Source of the DNA: an uncultured Candidatus Melainabacteria bacterium
Lineage (GTDB): Bacteria > Cyanobacteriota > Vampirovibrionia > Gastranaerophilales > Gastranaerophilaceae
Assembly: GCA_934693235.1 (NCBI GenBank)
Contig: CAKUUY010000030.1
Coordinates: 1-15,300, forward strand
Length of the DNA stretch: 15,300 nt
Reading direction: 5' to 3'
Below the pieces are notes generated by a model. It made no database searches. It was not told the origin of the DNA and saw only the letters and a program-made list of their open reading frames with translations. Positions 6,696-13,511 of the stretch are shown here, piece after piece (the first letter of the stretch is position 1; the number at the start of each line of letters is the position of its first letter). Made by a program: the position numbers and the translations under genes.

Positions 6696-7382
6696 ATGAT
6701 TTTTAACGAAACAAAAACACACGAAATTACAGTCGACGTCGTTATTATGACTATGAAATATGATGCTTTGCACGTTTTACTTGTAAAACGTACGACAGAG
6801 CCGTTCAAAGACAAGTGGGCAATTCCGGGTGGTTATGTAAGGCTATCTGAAAACCTTGATCAGGCGGCTTTAAGGATATTAAAAGAACGTACAAATATTG
6901 ACAACGTTTATCTAGAACAACTTTACACATTCGGCGATCCGCTTCGCCACCCTAATGCAAGGGTTATTACATGTGCGTATTTCGCACTAGTAAGAGCAGA
7001 AGACTTCAATATTGTAACGACTCCGGAACTGGGTTGGCACAAGGTTTCTGATTTACCGCCTCTTGCGTTCGACCATAAAGATATTATAGAGTACTCGTTA
7101 AAGAGAACTCGTGAAAGATTAGAACTTTGTCCTGTTGCATACCAACTGTTGAATGAGAAATTCACGTTGACAGAAATGCAAAAAGCCTATGAATTAATTA
7201 TGGGCAAAAAGCTTGATAAAAGAAACTTTAGGAAGAAAGCTCTTGCGACTCAAGGTTTGACAGAACTTGACGAGTTCACAAAATCATCTTCTAAAAGACC
7301 CGCAAGATTATATACATTTAAAGATATTAAATTGAATTCAAAAAGAGCTCATTTTATTTCTAAGAAAAAGGAGAAAAAATAG
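6696..7382 (+). CDS. NrtR-like transcriptional regulator (degenerate Nudix domain plus winged helix)
   Basis: 228 residues from ATG 6696, which has a weak AGAG site; upstream in-frame starts have none. Residues 1-145 form a Nudix domain with the box at 46-68 (GYVRLSENLDQAALRIL, then KERTNI). In the signature G-x5-E-x7-REUxEExGU, the first Glu of REU is Ile61 and the second Glu of EE is Arg65, so hydrolase activity is probably lost. Residues about 150-228 look like the C-terminal winged helix (FTLTEMQKAYELIMG, then LDKRNFRKKAL). This architecture is that of NrtR, which senses ADP-ribose-type ligands and often represses NAD-synthesis genes. No NAD gene is nearby; secG starts at the very next base, so the target is unknown. 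Confidence 0.8.
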   Translation: MIFNETKTHEITVDVVIMTMKYDALHVLLVKRTTEPFKDKWAIPGGYVRLSENLDQAALRILKERTNIDNVYLEQLYTFGDPLRHPNARVITCAYFALVRAEDFNIVTTPELGWHKVSDLPPLAFDHKDIIEYSLKRTRERLELCPVAYQLLNEKFTLTEMQKAYELIMGKKLDKRNFRKKALATQGLTELDEFTKSSSKRPARLYTFKDIKLNSKRAHFISKKKEKK

Positions 7383-7610
7383 ATGTTATTAACTTTAGTA
7401 TGGGCTATTCAAATAATTTCAGCATTATTGCTAATTGTATTAATATTATTGCATTCCCCAAAAGGCGATGGAATTGCCGGTATTGGCGGAGCATCACATG
7501 TTTTTGCATCTCAAAAGAGTGCTGAAAAAGGTTTAAACAAACTTACAGGTATTGTTGCTGCAATATTTTTAGTTTGCACATTCCTACTAGGTTTTGGGAT
7601 AATTAAATAG
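7383..7610 (+). CDS. secG: Protein translocase subunit SecG
   Basis: 75 residues, typical of SecG. It is the small accessory subunit of the SecYEG channel in the inner membrane and aids SecA-driven export. Two hydrophobic segments (about residues 3-24 and 53-73) flank the family's central loop (LHSPKGDGIAGIGGASHVF). The start codon follows the stop of the NrtR-like gene with no gap. GGAG lies nine bases upstream inside the previous gene, so the two are probably co-transcribed and translationally coupled. A palindromic repeat begins nine bases after the stop. Confidence 0.93.
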   Translation: MLLTLVWAIQIISALLLIVLILLHSPKGDGIAGIGGASHVFASQKSAEKGLNKLTGIVAAIFLVCTFLLGFGIIK

Positions 7611-7618
7611 AAAACTGT

Positions 7619-7654
7619 CCCCTCGCCTCATCGGGGAGAGGGTAGGGTGAGGGG
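7619..7654. repeat. REP-like palindromic element, intergenic copy
   Basis: A GC-rich 36-base element after secG: arms CCCCTCGCC (7619-7627) and GGTGAGGGG (7646-7654) pair with one G-T wobble, around TCATCGGGGAGAGGGTAG. The same sequence, with a 35-base insertion, occurs inside the glycosyltransferase gene at 8920-8989. It stands out strongly in an AT-rich region and may also end secG transcription. Confidence 0.75.
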
Positions 7655-7722
7655 ATTAAACACAACTCTTACAATTAGAATTGTATGGATACCCCGTCAT
7701 CATTTATATATGGAACAATCAA

Positions 7723-8424
7723 ATGAACATACTTGTAACAGGTGCATCTAAAGGTATTGGAAACGCAATCGCCAAAGAACTTCAAAATATTGGCGAAGTT
7801 TTTGTAACCGGCAGAAACGAAAAAGCGTTAGCTGAATGCAATTCCAAAGAATTTTGTATTTGTGATTTATCAAAAGATATCAATATTTTAACAAATTTTA
7901 TTGAGAAAAATAACATTGACGTTTTGATCAACAATGCAGGGGAGTATATTTATTCAAATTTAGATAAAATGAATATTGCTGATATCCAAAGGCTTTATCA
8001 GACAAATTTAATAGCCCCTGCCCACCTTGCATCAAAAGCTATTCCTAATATGAAAAACAAAAAATGGGGAAGAATTATAAATATTGGTTCTATTTCAGGA
8101 GTAATGGGAGAAGCTTACGCAAGTATTTATTCAAGTTCAAAAGCCGGACTCATAGGCTTAACTAAAGCTCTTGCACTAGAACTTGCCGAATATAACATTA
8201 CAGTGAATACAATCAACCCCGGTTGGGTAGAAACAGAACTTGGTATGTCATCAATTGATGATAGCGAATTTTCTCGAGAAGAAATCGTTGAAACTATTCC
8301 ACAACGCCGCTTTGTAAAACCGGAAGAAGTCGCAAAACTTTGCAGATACCTAATTTCAGAAGATGCAAAAGGTATAACCGGTCAATCAATCAATATTTGC
8401 GCCGGACTAAGCGTAGGAATTTAA
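7723..8424 (+). CDS. Short-chain dehydrogenase/reductase (FabG-like)
   Basis: 233 residues, typical of classical SDR enzymes. It should oxidise or reduce a hydroxyl/keto group with NAD(P)(H) in the cytoplasm. The cofactor motif TGASKGIG is at residues 6-13, NNAG at 70-73, Asn95, and the catalytic Ser123, Tyr136 and Lys140 (YSSSK) are all in place with the normal 13-residue Ser-Tyr spacing. PGWVETEL follows at 166-173. Arg31 after the second strand (VTGR) hints at NADPH. I chose ATG 7723 because the Rossmann strand starts at once; the 14-residue upstream extension has no family match. The ribosome binding site is weak (GGA). The substrate cannot be told from sequence; no fatty-acid genes adjoin it. 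Confidence 0.88.
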   Translation: MNILVTGASKGIGNAIAKELQNIGEVFVTGRNEKALAECNSKEFCICDLSKDINILTNFIEKNNIDVLINNAGEYIYSNLDKMNIADIQRLYQTNLIAPAHLASKAIPNMKNKKWGRIINIGSISGVMGEAYASIYSSSKAGLIGLTKALALELAEYNITVNTINPGWVETELGMSSIDDSEFSREEIVETIPQRRFVKPEEVAKLCRYLISEDAKGITGQSINICAGLSVGI

Positions 8425-8604
8425 AACTCAGCATTTTAATTTGTGAATATTTTTCATAATGGATACTTATAAGTACGTATATTTTCGTAGACCTGAGTAA
8501 GCAAGCATAAAGTAAATACTGCAATGCTCACCATTTATCCACAAGATTACTTCAAATAAATAATTGGACTGTTCCCAAAGACTATCCATATAAATTTTAA
8601 AAAT
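8425..8604. other. Spacer between two convergent genes
   Basis: 180 bases between the SDR and glycosyltransferase 3' ends. The only clear element is the 12-base palindrome TACTTATAAGTA at 8464-8475. No terminator with a T-run and no gene was recognised. Confidence 0.35.
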
Positions 8605-9648
8605 CTACGCTAACACTACATTGACAATGTCTTGTGCTGAAATTTTTAAACAATCCAATTTTTCGCAAGTTGTTTGACGGTGCGCCCAAAGACAAGGTTT
8701 TATTGGGCAATTGTCATTCGCTTTTATTGCTGTAACCAAATCAGATTGCGGAATTAACATCTTGTCATCAGTCGGTCCAAAAATTGCATAAGTCCTAGTT
8801 TTCATCGCAACCCCAACATGTAATGGCGCAGAATCAGAACATACAAACGTTTCAGCCTGCCCTATCAAAACTGCTAAATCCCTTAAACTCTTAGTTTTGC
8901 CATAATAGTTGGAAAACATCCCTCGCCCATTCGGGGAGAAGGTAGAATTTGTTAATAAGCTGTGCGAATTTACAAATTCGGGTGAGGGGTTCAATTTTAC
9001 TAAAATATTCTCAATAACCTCTTTGTCATCAGGTCCACCGGCAAGCATTACGTGTTTTCCTTGTTCTAACAACAAACTTACAGTATCTGCCCAAACATCA
9101 GCCCCAACAGTCTTTACCATTCCTTTGTTAACACTCATTTTGCTAACCCCAGGGTGAATTAGAACAGTATTTGCGATTTTTTCTTGTGGTGCAACATTAA
9201 TTTCCGGCAATTCTGTTTTATAAGACGTAATCGGCGAAATTAAATCATGATACATTGCACAAGCATACTGCTTTTTGTTCAATGGAACTGTTTTAGTCAA
9301 CAAAATTTGACTCAATTTTCCTGTATCATATCCATAGCGTTTTTTAATTCCGGTCATCGCAAGCAAAACACTGATTAACTTGTTTCCACCTGATGACACA
9401 ACCATATCAAAATGCCCTTTTTGCGCAAGAAAAACAAGTTTCAAAAGCTCAAAGTATTTGTTTTTGCCTTTTATATCAATCAAAAACAAATCATCTATAA
9501 TATCTGTCAAATCCTTTACACTTTTACTTCTTGGTTCTAACGCAAGAGTAATTCTAGAATTTGGAAATTCCTTTTTTAATGATATCAATGTCGGCAAGAA
9601 AAATATTTCATCACCGATTCCGCCAAAATTTATTGCTAATATGTTCAT
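8605..9648 (-). CDS. Family-9 glycosyltransferase (ADP-heptose:LPS heptosyltransferase-like) with in-frame repeat insertion
   Basis: 347 residues from ATG 9648. Family GT9 enzymes transfer heptose or related sugars from nucleotide donors onto the LPS core at the inner face of the membrane. The N-terminal MNILAINFGGIGDEIFFLP, the central IHPGVSK and the C-terminal CSDSAPLHVGVA with FGPTD (291-294) are family hallmarks. A cysteine cluster (C314, C319, C328, C333) is common in this family. Residues 220-243 (NPSPEFVNSHSL onward to NGRG) are encoded by a palindromic repeat and interrupt the donor-domain loop before YYGKTKSLRDLAVL. The reading frame stays open, so the enzyme may tolerate the insert. 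There is no Shine-Dalgarno sequence; TATAAT lies six bases before ATG, suggesting a leaderless mRNA. The acceptor and sugar are unknown. Confidence 0.88.
   Translation of the reverse strand: MNILAINFGGIGDEIFFLPTLISLKKEFPNSRITLALEPRSKSVKDLTDIIDDLFLIDIKGKNKYFELLKLVFLAQKGHFDMVVSSGGNKLISVLLAMTGIKKRYGYDTGKLSQILLTKTVPLNKKQYACAMYHDLISPITSYKTELPEINVAPQEKIANTVLIHPGVSKMSVNKGMVKTVGADVWADTVSLLLEQGKHVMLAGGPDDKEVIENILVKLNPSPEFVNSHSLLTNSTFSPNGRGMFSNYYGKTKSLRDLAVLIGQAETFVCSDSAPLHVGVAMKTRTYAIFGPTDDKMLIPQSDLVTAIKANDNCPIKPCLWAHRQTTCEKLDCLKISAQDIVNVVLA
8920..8989. repeat. REP-like palindromic element inside a coding sequence
   Basis: CCCTCGCCC (8920-8928) pairs with GGGTGAGGG (8980-8988) with one G-T wobble. 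An inner perfect pair, GAATTTGT (8945-8952) and ACAAATTC (8972-8979), extends the right-hand arm. The outer sequence matches the copy at 7619-7654 except for 35 extra bases (8946-8980) near the right end. It lies entirely within the glycosyltransferase gene, in frame. Confidence 0.75.
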
Positions 9649-9654
9649 AAAATA

Positions 9655-9660
9655 ATTATA
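9655..9660 (-). promoter_or_regulatory. -10 element of the glycosyltransferase gene (leaderless arrangement)
   Basis: A perfect TATAAT on the minus strand, with exactly six bases between it and the ATG at 9648. A start seven bases past the box would fall on the A of ATG. No convincing -35 and no Shine-Dalgarno sequence. Confidence 0.55.
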
Positions 9661-10005
9661 TAACAAAAATAAAAAGGCAGATCGCGCAACTAACAATTCA
9701 AATTTAAGAATTAATATTTTATTTTGTATATCGTGCGCGATGACATATTACAATACAAAACTAATAGATTACGGAGTCAAATTGCCACGATAGCAGAATG
9801 AACAATAACTCGTTAGCGAAACAGACGACAAAAACAGTCACTGTTTGAGCGATTAGCGAGTTTGGCTGTTTTTAAGTTGAGCTTACAAGTTATTAGTGAA
9901 TGAAGCGTGTGGATGGTTTTGTGGAACTTTTTACACAAAAAGTTCCCGCCGTCCGCGCAGGACTAGTATAAATATAAAACATTTCAAACAAAACAAAATA
10001 TTTCA
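9661..10005. other. Gene-free spacer with several inverted repeats
   Basis: About 345 bases between two divergent genes, without a credible ORF, tRNA or transposase. From left to right: ATCGCGCA (9681-9688) with TGCGCGAT (9734-9741), perfect 8-bp arms around 45 bases; AACTCGTTA (9807-9815) with TAGCGAGTT (9854-9862), one wobble, enclosing the near-contiguous palindrome AAACAGT-C-ACTGTTT (9832-9846); and GGAACTTTTT (9923-9932) with AAAAAGTTCC (9937-9946), a perfect 10-bp hairpin with a four-base loop. It may be a repeat-derived element, a small structured RNA or a regulatory region. Confidence 0.5.
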
Positions 10006-10014
10006 TGCTATAAT
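10006..10014 (+). promoter_or_regulatory. Extended -10 promoter of comM (leaderless arrangement)
   Basis: TGC-TATAAT (TG at 10006-10007, TATAAT at 10009-10014), six bases before the ATG at 10021. The extended TGn motif fits the absence of a -35 box. The expected start base is the A of ATG, and there is no Shine-Dalgarno sequence. Confidence 0.65.
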
Positions 10015-10020
10015 GAACCT

Positions 10021-11556
10021 ATGGTAAATAAAGTTACAACTGCAACCGTAATCGGGCTTGAAGCCTATAATGTCACTGTAGAAACTGACGTATTAAGCGG
10101 TTTGCCATCTTTTTCAATTGTGGGATTGCCGGATGCGGCGATTAATGAAGCCAGAGATAGAGTTCGTTCTGCAATAAAAAATTCGGGCTTCACTTTTCCG
10201 GCAAAAAAAGTAGTGATAAATCTTGCACCAGCCGATCTAAAAAAAGAGGGGTCAAACTTCGACTTACCAATTGCTATCGGGCTTTTAACCGAAGAAGATG
10301 TTTTGCAAGAAGAGAAGTTACAAAATTGCGCCTTTATTGGCGAACTATCGCTTGACGGCGGTTTGAGAGGGGTAAATGGCGTTTTACCATTAATTTTAGG
10401 ATTGAAATCTTTTGGAATAAAAAATGTGTTTGTTCCAGCCGTAAATGCATGCGAAGCTGCACTTGCCGGTGACATTAATATATATGGAGCAAACTGTTTG
10501 GCAGAAGTTGTTAACCATTTTTCAGACACTCCAATAAAACCAACTATCATAGACATTAACAACTATCTGGTCGAGGGTGCAAAGCAAGACTACATATATG
10601 ATTTTAAAGATGTGAAAGGTCAACAAAAAGCCAAACGTGCACTTGAAATCGCTGCAGCTGGCGGACACAATATGCTTATGATTGGCTCCCCTGGATCCGG
10701 GAAAACTCTTATGGCCAAATGTTTTGCATCTATTTTACCTCCTTTGGAGCTTTCTGAAGCTCTTGAATTAACTAAAATTTACAGTATTTCAGGACTTTTG
10801 TCATCAAGAGAACCCTTAATGACAAAACGTCCTTTTCGAGCAGTTCACCATACAGCATCTGCAAATGGAATTATTGGAGGCGGTACTGTTCCAAAACCGG
10901 GAGAAATTACACTTGCACATAGAGGAGTACTGTTTCTTGATGAAATGATTGAGTTTCCAAGAAATGTTCTTGAAGTTTTACGCCAACCATTAGAAGATGG
11001 TGAAATAGTTATCTCTAGAGCAAAACACTCCATTAAATATCCTGCAAAATTTATGCTGCTCGGAGCAATGAACCCTTGCCCTTGCGGATATTTAGGAGAT
11101 AAACAAAAACAATGCACATGTTCTGATTTTCAGATAAGCAGGTACCAATCACGACTTTCCGGCCCGCTACTTGACAGAATTGATTTACAGGTAGAAGTTC
11201 CAAGACTAACATCAGAAGAACTTTTAAACACTCAACAATCAACAGAAACCTCTGAAGACATCAGAAAAAGAGTCGTTAAAGCACGAAAAATTCAAGCTGA
11301 GCGTTACAAAAATGATGGAATTTTAACAAATTCGGAACTAACTTCAAAACTTATCAAAAAATACTGCCAAATTGACAAACCATCCTCAGAGTTACTAAAA
11401 ATGGCTATTGTCAAATACCAACTTTCAGGCAGGCGTTATGACAGAGTGCTGAAGCTTGCACGCACAATAGCAGACCTGGACAACTCTGAAAGCATAAAAC
11501 AAACTCACCTTATGCAGGCTTTGCAATATAGAATGCTTAATTCCCTGTCAAATTAA
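10021..11556 (+). CDS. comM: ComM/YifB-family Mg-chelatase-like AAA+ ATPase
   Basis: 511 residues, the full family length. In naturally transformable Proteobacteria ComM is a hexameric helicase that promotes branch migration during integration of incoming DNA. The N-terminal domain (LSGLPSFSIVGLPDAAINEARDRV by pieces at about 25-48) is typical. Walker A GSPGSGKT is at 222-229, Walker B VLFLDE at 303-308, sensor Asn351, a zinc-type cysteine set (C353, C355, C365, C367) and the arginine-finger region GPLLDRIDL at 381-389. The family is widespread, so its presence alone does not prove competence. Its only start signal is an extended -10 six bases before ATG. Its last 20 bases overlap the convergent transporter gene. 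Confidence 0.93.
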   Translation: MVNKVTTATVIGLEAYNVTVETDVLSGLPSFSIVGLPDAAINEARDRVRSAIKNSGFTFPAKKVVINLAPADLKKEGSNFDLPIAIGLLTEEDVLQEEKLQNCAFIGELSLDGGLRGVNGVLPLILGLKSFGIKNVFVPAVNACEAALAGDINIYGANCLAEVVNHFSDTPIKPTIIDINNYLVEGAKQDYIYDFKDVKGQQKAKRALEIAAAGGHNMLMIGSPGSGKTLMAKCFASILPPLELSEALELTKIYSISGLLSSREPLMTKRPFRAVHHTASANGIIGGGTVPKPGEITLAHRGVLFLDEMIEFPRNVLEVLRQPLEDGEIVISRAKHSIKYPAKFMLLGAMNPCPCGYLGDKQKQCTCSDFQISRYQSRLSGPLLDRIDLQVEVPRLTSEELLNTQQSTETSEDIRKRVVKARKIQAERYKNDGILTNSELTSKLIKKYCQIDKPSSELLKMAIVKYQLSGRRYDRVLKLARTIADLDNSESIKQTHLMQALQYRMLNSLSN

Positions 11557-12073
11557 AGAATCCTGCAACTAATCCCACAAGCGCAGATACCGCTATATAA
11601 AATAAAGGATCACGTTTTTCAGTCATACTTGCAATAAACAACGCAACAAGCAAAAACATTCCAAAAATATTGATATTATTTATAAACATATCAACACCAA
11701 CAGCGGCCAAAAGTCCACATCCTGCAGGTTTTAGAGTATAAATCACAGATTGAACATACTTGTTTTGCCTAAATTGCTCTAACAACTTAGAAATAATGAT
11801 AATCAAAATCAATGACGGTAAAATTACCGCAGTTGTTGCAATCAAGGCACCTAAAACACCGCCGGTAGCAAAGCCGGCAAAAGTCGCAACATTAACCCCG
11901 ATAGGACCTGGGGTAATTGATGAAACCGCAATCATATCAGCCAATTGCTTTGTAGTATACCATTTTTGAACATCTGCGATATGGTACAAAAAAGGCAAAG
12001 TTGCATAGCCACCGCCAAATGAAAACAAACCGATATGGAAAAACTCCAAAAATAATTTTATATATATAATCAT
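11537..12073 (-). CDS. Chromate-transporter (CHR) family protein, second half of a two-gene pair
   Basis: 178 residues, a single CHR domain. Short-chain CHR proteins work as pairs, with the two halves inserted in opposite orientation and together equivalent to one long ChrA anion transporter in the inner membrane. The family motif LFSFGGGYATLPFL is at about residues 16-29, followed by SSITPGPIGVNVATFAGF, and then hydrophobic segments fill the rest. The start overlaps the upstream gene as ATGA (12070-12073), and AAGG lies four to five bases upstream, so translation is coupled. Its 3' end overlaps comM by 20 bases on the other strand. Whether the substrate is chromate, sulfate or another oxyanion is not shown. 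Confidence 0.87.
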   Translation of the reverse strand: MIIYIKLFLEFFHIGLFSFGGGYATLPFLYHIADVQKWYTTKQLADMIAVSSITPGPIGVNVATFAGFATGGVLGALIATTAVILPSLILIIIISKLLEQFRQNKYVQSVIYTLKPAGCGLLAAVGVDMFINNINIFGMFLLVALFIASMTEKRDPLFYIAVSALVGLVAGFFNLTGN

Positions 12074-12630
12074 TTTTCCTTATCTCCAAACTCTATTTTT
12101 TTCTGAATAGGTAACCATAACCCGATAAATATTGCAAGTATAATCAATGCAGCAGGAGGAGCTTTAAAACACCCCGAAAGCATAAATGTTAAAAAGAAAA
12201 TCCAACATGTAAATTTGTCAACAACACTTTTTCTCCACATCTCTTTTACAGCAAGGAAAATCAGGATTAAAACAGCAACTCCTACACCCCAAAATATACT
12301 TTGAATGAATTGCATTTTAACAACTTGTTCCAAAATTCTTGCAATAATAATAATTGAAACAAAAGCCGGAAGAACAATTCCAACAGTTGCGGTAATCGCT
12401 CCCAAAGTTCCTCTAAGCCTGTAACCCGTAAATATTGCAGTATTTGCAGCAATAATTCCAGGAACACTTTGACTAAGCGCATAATATTCGCACAACTCAT
12501 CTTCATCAATCCAATGTTTTTTATCAACAAGTTCAGATTGCAAAAGTGGCAAAATAACGTACCCGCCGCCAAGCAACAGAGTTCCAACCTTGAAAAATGT
12601 CTTGAATATTTGATAAAGAGTCTTTTCCAT
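12070..12630 (-). CDS. Chromate-transporter (CHR) family protein, first half of a two-gene pair
   Basis: 186 residues, the partner CHR domain. The motif VGTLLLGGGYVILPLLQ at about residues 15-31 and ALSQSVPGIIAANTAIFTGY at about 51-70 match the same positions in its downstream partner, with the expected divergence between halves. Hydrophobic segments cover most of the remainder, and the C-terminus is charged and cytoplasmic-looking. I chose ATG 12630: TATAAT ends six bases before it and there is no Shine-Dalgarno sequence, so the mRNA may be leaderless. The upstream in-frame start at 12681 would run through that promoter. It forms a two-gene operon with the gene at 11537. Confidence 0.87.
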   Translation of the reverse strand: MEKTLYQIFKTFFKVGTLLLGGGYVILPLLQSELVDKKHWIDEDELCEYYALSQSVPGIIAANTAIFTGYRLRGTLGAITATVGIVLPAFVSIIIIARILEQVVKMQFIQSIFWGVGVAVLILIFLAVKEMWRKSVVDKFTCWIFFLTFMLSGCFKAPPAALIILAIFIGLWLPIQKKIEFGDKEK

Positions 12631-12636
12631 AAAATC

Positions 12637-12642
12637 ATTATA
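12637..12642 (-). promoter_or_regulatory. -10 element of the chr operon (leaderless arrangement)
   Basis: A perfect TATAAT on the minus strand, six bases before the ATG at 12630. A typical start would be the A of ATG. The -35 region (GTTGTT, 12665-12660, 17-base spacing) is weak. Confidence 0.55.
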
Positions 12643-12707
12643 TACAAAAAAGCTCAAACAACAACCATTGGCAAATCGCACAAAATAATAAATAATTGAT
12701 AATATAG

Positions 12708-13013
12708 AAAAAGCAAGAGGTGTTTGATAATACCAGAAGAATTTTCAATATAGCCATTGATATAAACAGGAAAAACAATCCAAACGTCCTTGGCAAAGAC
12801 ATGTTTATTACAACAACCGGTCACAATACCGACCACCAAAAACACTACAAACTACAAATGTATAACTATGAAAACTATAAAAAATCAAATCTTTTAAAAT
12901 ACACTTGTAATAAAAGCTTGAACAGCGAAAGTTGTGGAGCTTTTATTGAAATGGATAACCGGGGAAATCAGCAAAGATTACCCTTGGTAAAACTAAAACA
13001 CCCGACATTTTAA
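12708..13013 (+). pseudogene. Remnant of a pilin-like gene, C-terminal part only
   Basis: An open frame of about 100 codons from 12708 (after a TAG) to the TAA at 13011. The segment IDINRKNNPNVLGKDMF resembles FVDVNGIKGPNKVGYDLW in the broken pilin gene of this window, and CNKSLNSESCGAFIEMDNRG resembles the cysteine-bearing end of such proteins. No prepilin leader or hydrophobic helix precedes it, and there is no good start: a GTG at 12720 has AGAGG only one base away. I read it as a decayed 3' fragment. It could instead be a small unrelated gene; similarity is by eye only. Confidence 0.5.
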
Positions 13014-13026
13014 AAAAGTCGGATGT
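12998..13026 (-). terminator. Intrinsic terminator of the atpD-atpC operon
   Basis: On the minus strand ACATCCGAC and GTCGGGTGT form a 9-bp stem with one G-U pair (plus-strand positions 13018-13026 and 12998-13006), followed by TTTTAGTTTT. On the plus strand the same position is a C-A mismatch, so it favours minus transcripts. It lies seven bases past the atpC stop. An alternative pair (ACATTTTA 13005-13012, TAAAATGT 13027-13034) overlaps it. Confidence 0.75.
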
Positions 13027-13033
13027 TAAAATG

Positions 13034-13426
13034 TTATGAATTCAAAGTTGCTTTCAATCTTACCATAGCTCTTGCAATTGCGGCTTCTGCTCGTTTTGCA
13101 TCAATTTCAGCTTCAGAGTCTTCTAACCTAGCCTTCGCTCTACTCAATGCCTCTTTTGCCCTTGCAACATCTATTTCATCCCCTCGCTCTGCAGTTGTCG
13201 TGAGAATAAGAGCTTCATCATCTTTAAACTGCAAAACTCCACCCATTGTTGTGAAATATATTGGTTCATTTGCTTTTACCGCCTTTGTAACACCGATATC
13301 CAGTGCCGCCATAACGGGCACGTGATTTTTCAAAATTCCAATTTCACCATCTGTAGTTTTGGTATAAATTTCATCCACATTTTCGTCAAAAACAACTTTT
13401 TCATGTGTAATTATTTTTAAGTGCAT
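13034..13426 (-). CDS. atpC: F1Fo ATP synthase epsilon subunit
   Basis: 130 residues, the usual length. Epsilon belongs to the rotating central stalk and can inhibit ATP hydrolysis. The N-terminal beta sandwich (VVFDENVDEIYTKTTDGEIGIL, in pieces; then NHVPVMAALDIG and FTTMGGVLQF) and the C-terminal helical hairpin rich in Ala, Arg and Glu (ARAKEALSRAKARLEDSEAE) are both present. AGGA lies six bases before the ATG. It follows atpD after 79 bases that include a heptamer repeat. No other ATP synthase genes are adjacent, as in the cyanobacterial beta-epsilon operon. Confidence 0.95.
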   Translation of the reverse strand: MHLKIITHEKVVFDENVDEIYTKTTDGEIGILKNHVPVMAALDIGVTKAVKANEPIYFTTMGGVLQFKDDEALILTTTAERGDEIDVARAKEALSRAKARLEDSEAEIDAKRAEAAIARAMVRLKATLNS

Positions 13427-13476
13427 AAATATTCCTCATGTGGCAGAGTAAAGGGTGAAACAATCTTTTAAAACAG

Positions 13477-13511
13477 ACTATTCACCACTTACTACTCAGC
13501 ATTCACTATTT
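13477..13511. repeat. Degenerate tandem heptamer repeat after atpD
   Basis: Five consecutive 7-base units: ACTATTC, ACCACTT, ACTACTC, AGCATTC, ACTATTT, fitting a consensus near ACTAYTC. The last unit contains the atpD stop codon (CTA on plus, 13506-13508). Similar units occur at 351-366. It fills half of the atpD-atpC spacer. Confidence 0.55.

Noticed and set aside
8441..8459. Second Rex-like site (TTGTGAATATTTTTCATAA)
   Set aside because: The half-sites are five bases apart instead of four, one arm is imperfect, and it lies between convergent gene ends with no promoter to control.
9649..9696. Longer N-terminus for the glycosyltransferase
   Set aside because: The added 16 residues overlap the TATAAT box, and the family's first strand begins at MNILAINFGG.
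10065..11242. Minus-strand ORFs inside comM
   Set aside because: They are antisense to strongly conserved ComM motifs and show no domain of their own.
12631..12681. Longer N-terminus for the first chr gene
   Set aside because: It would run through the TATAAT promoter, adds no family sequence and has no ribosome binding site.
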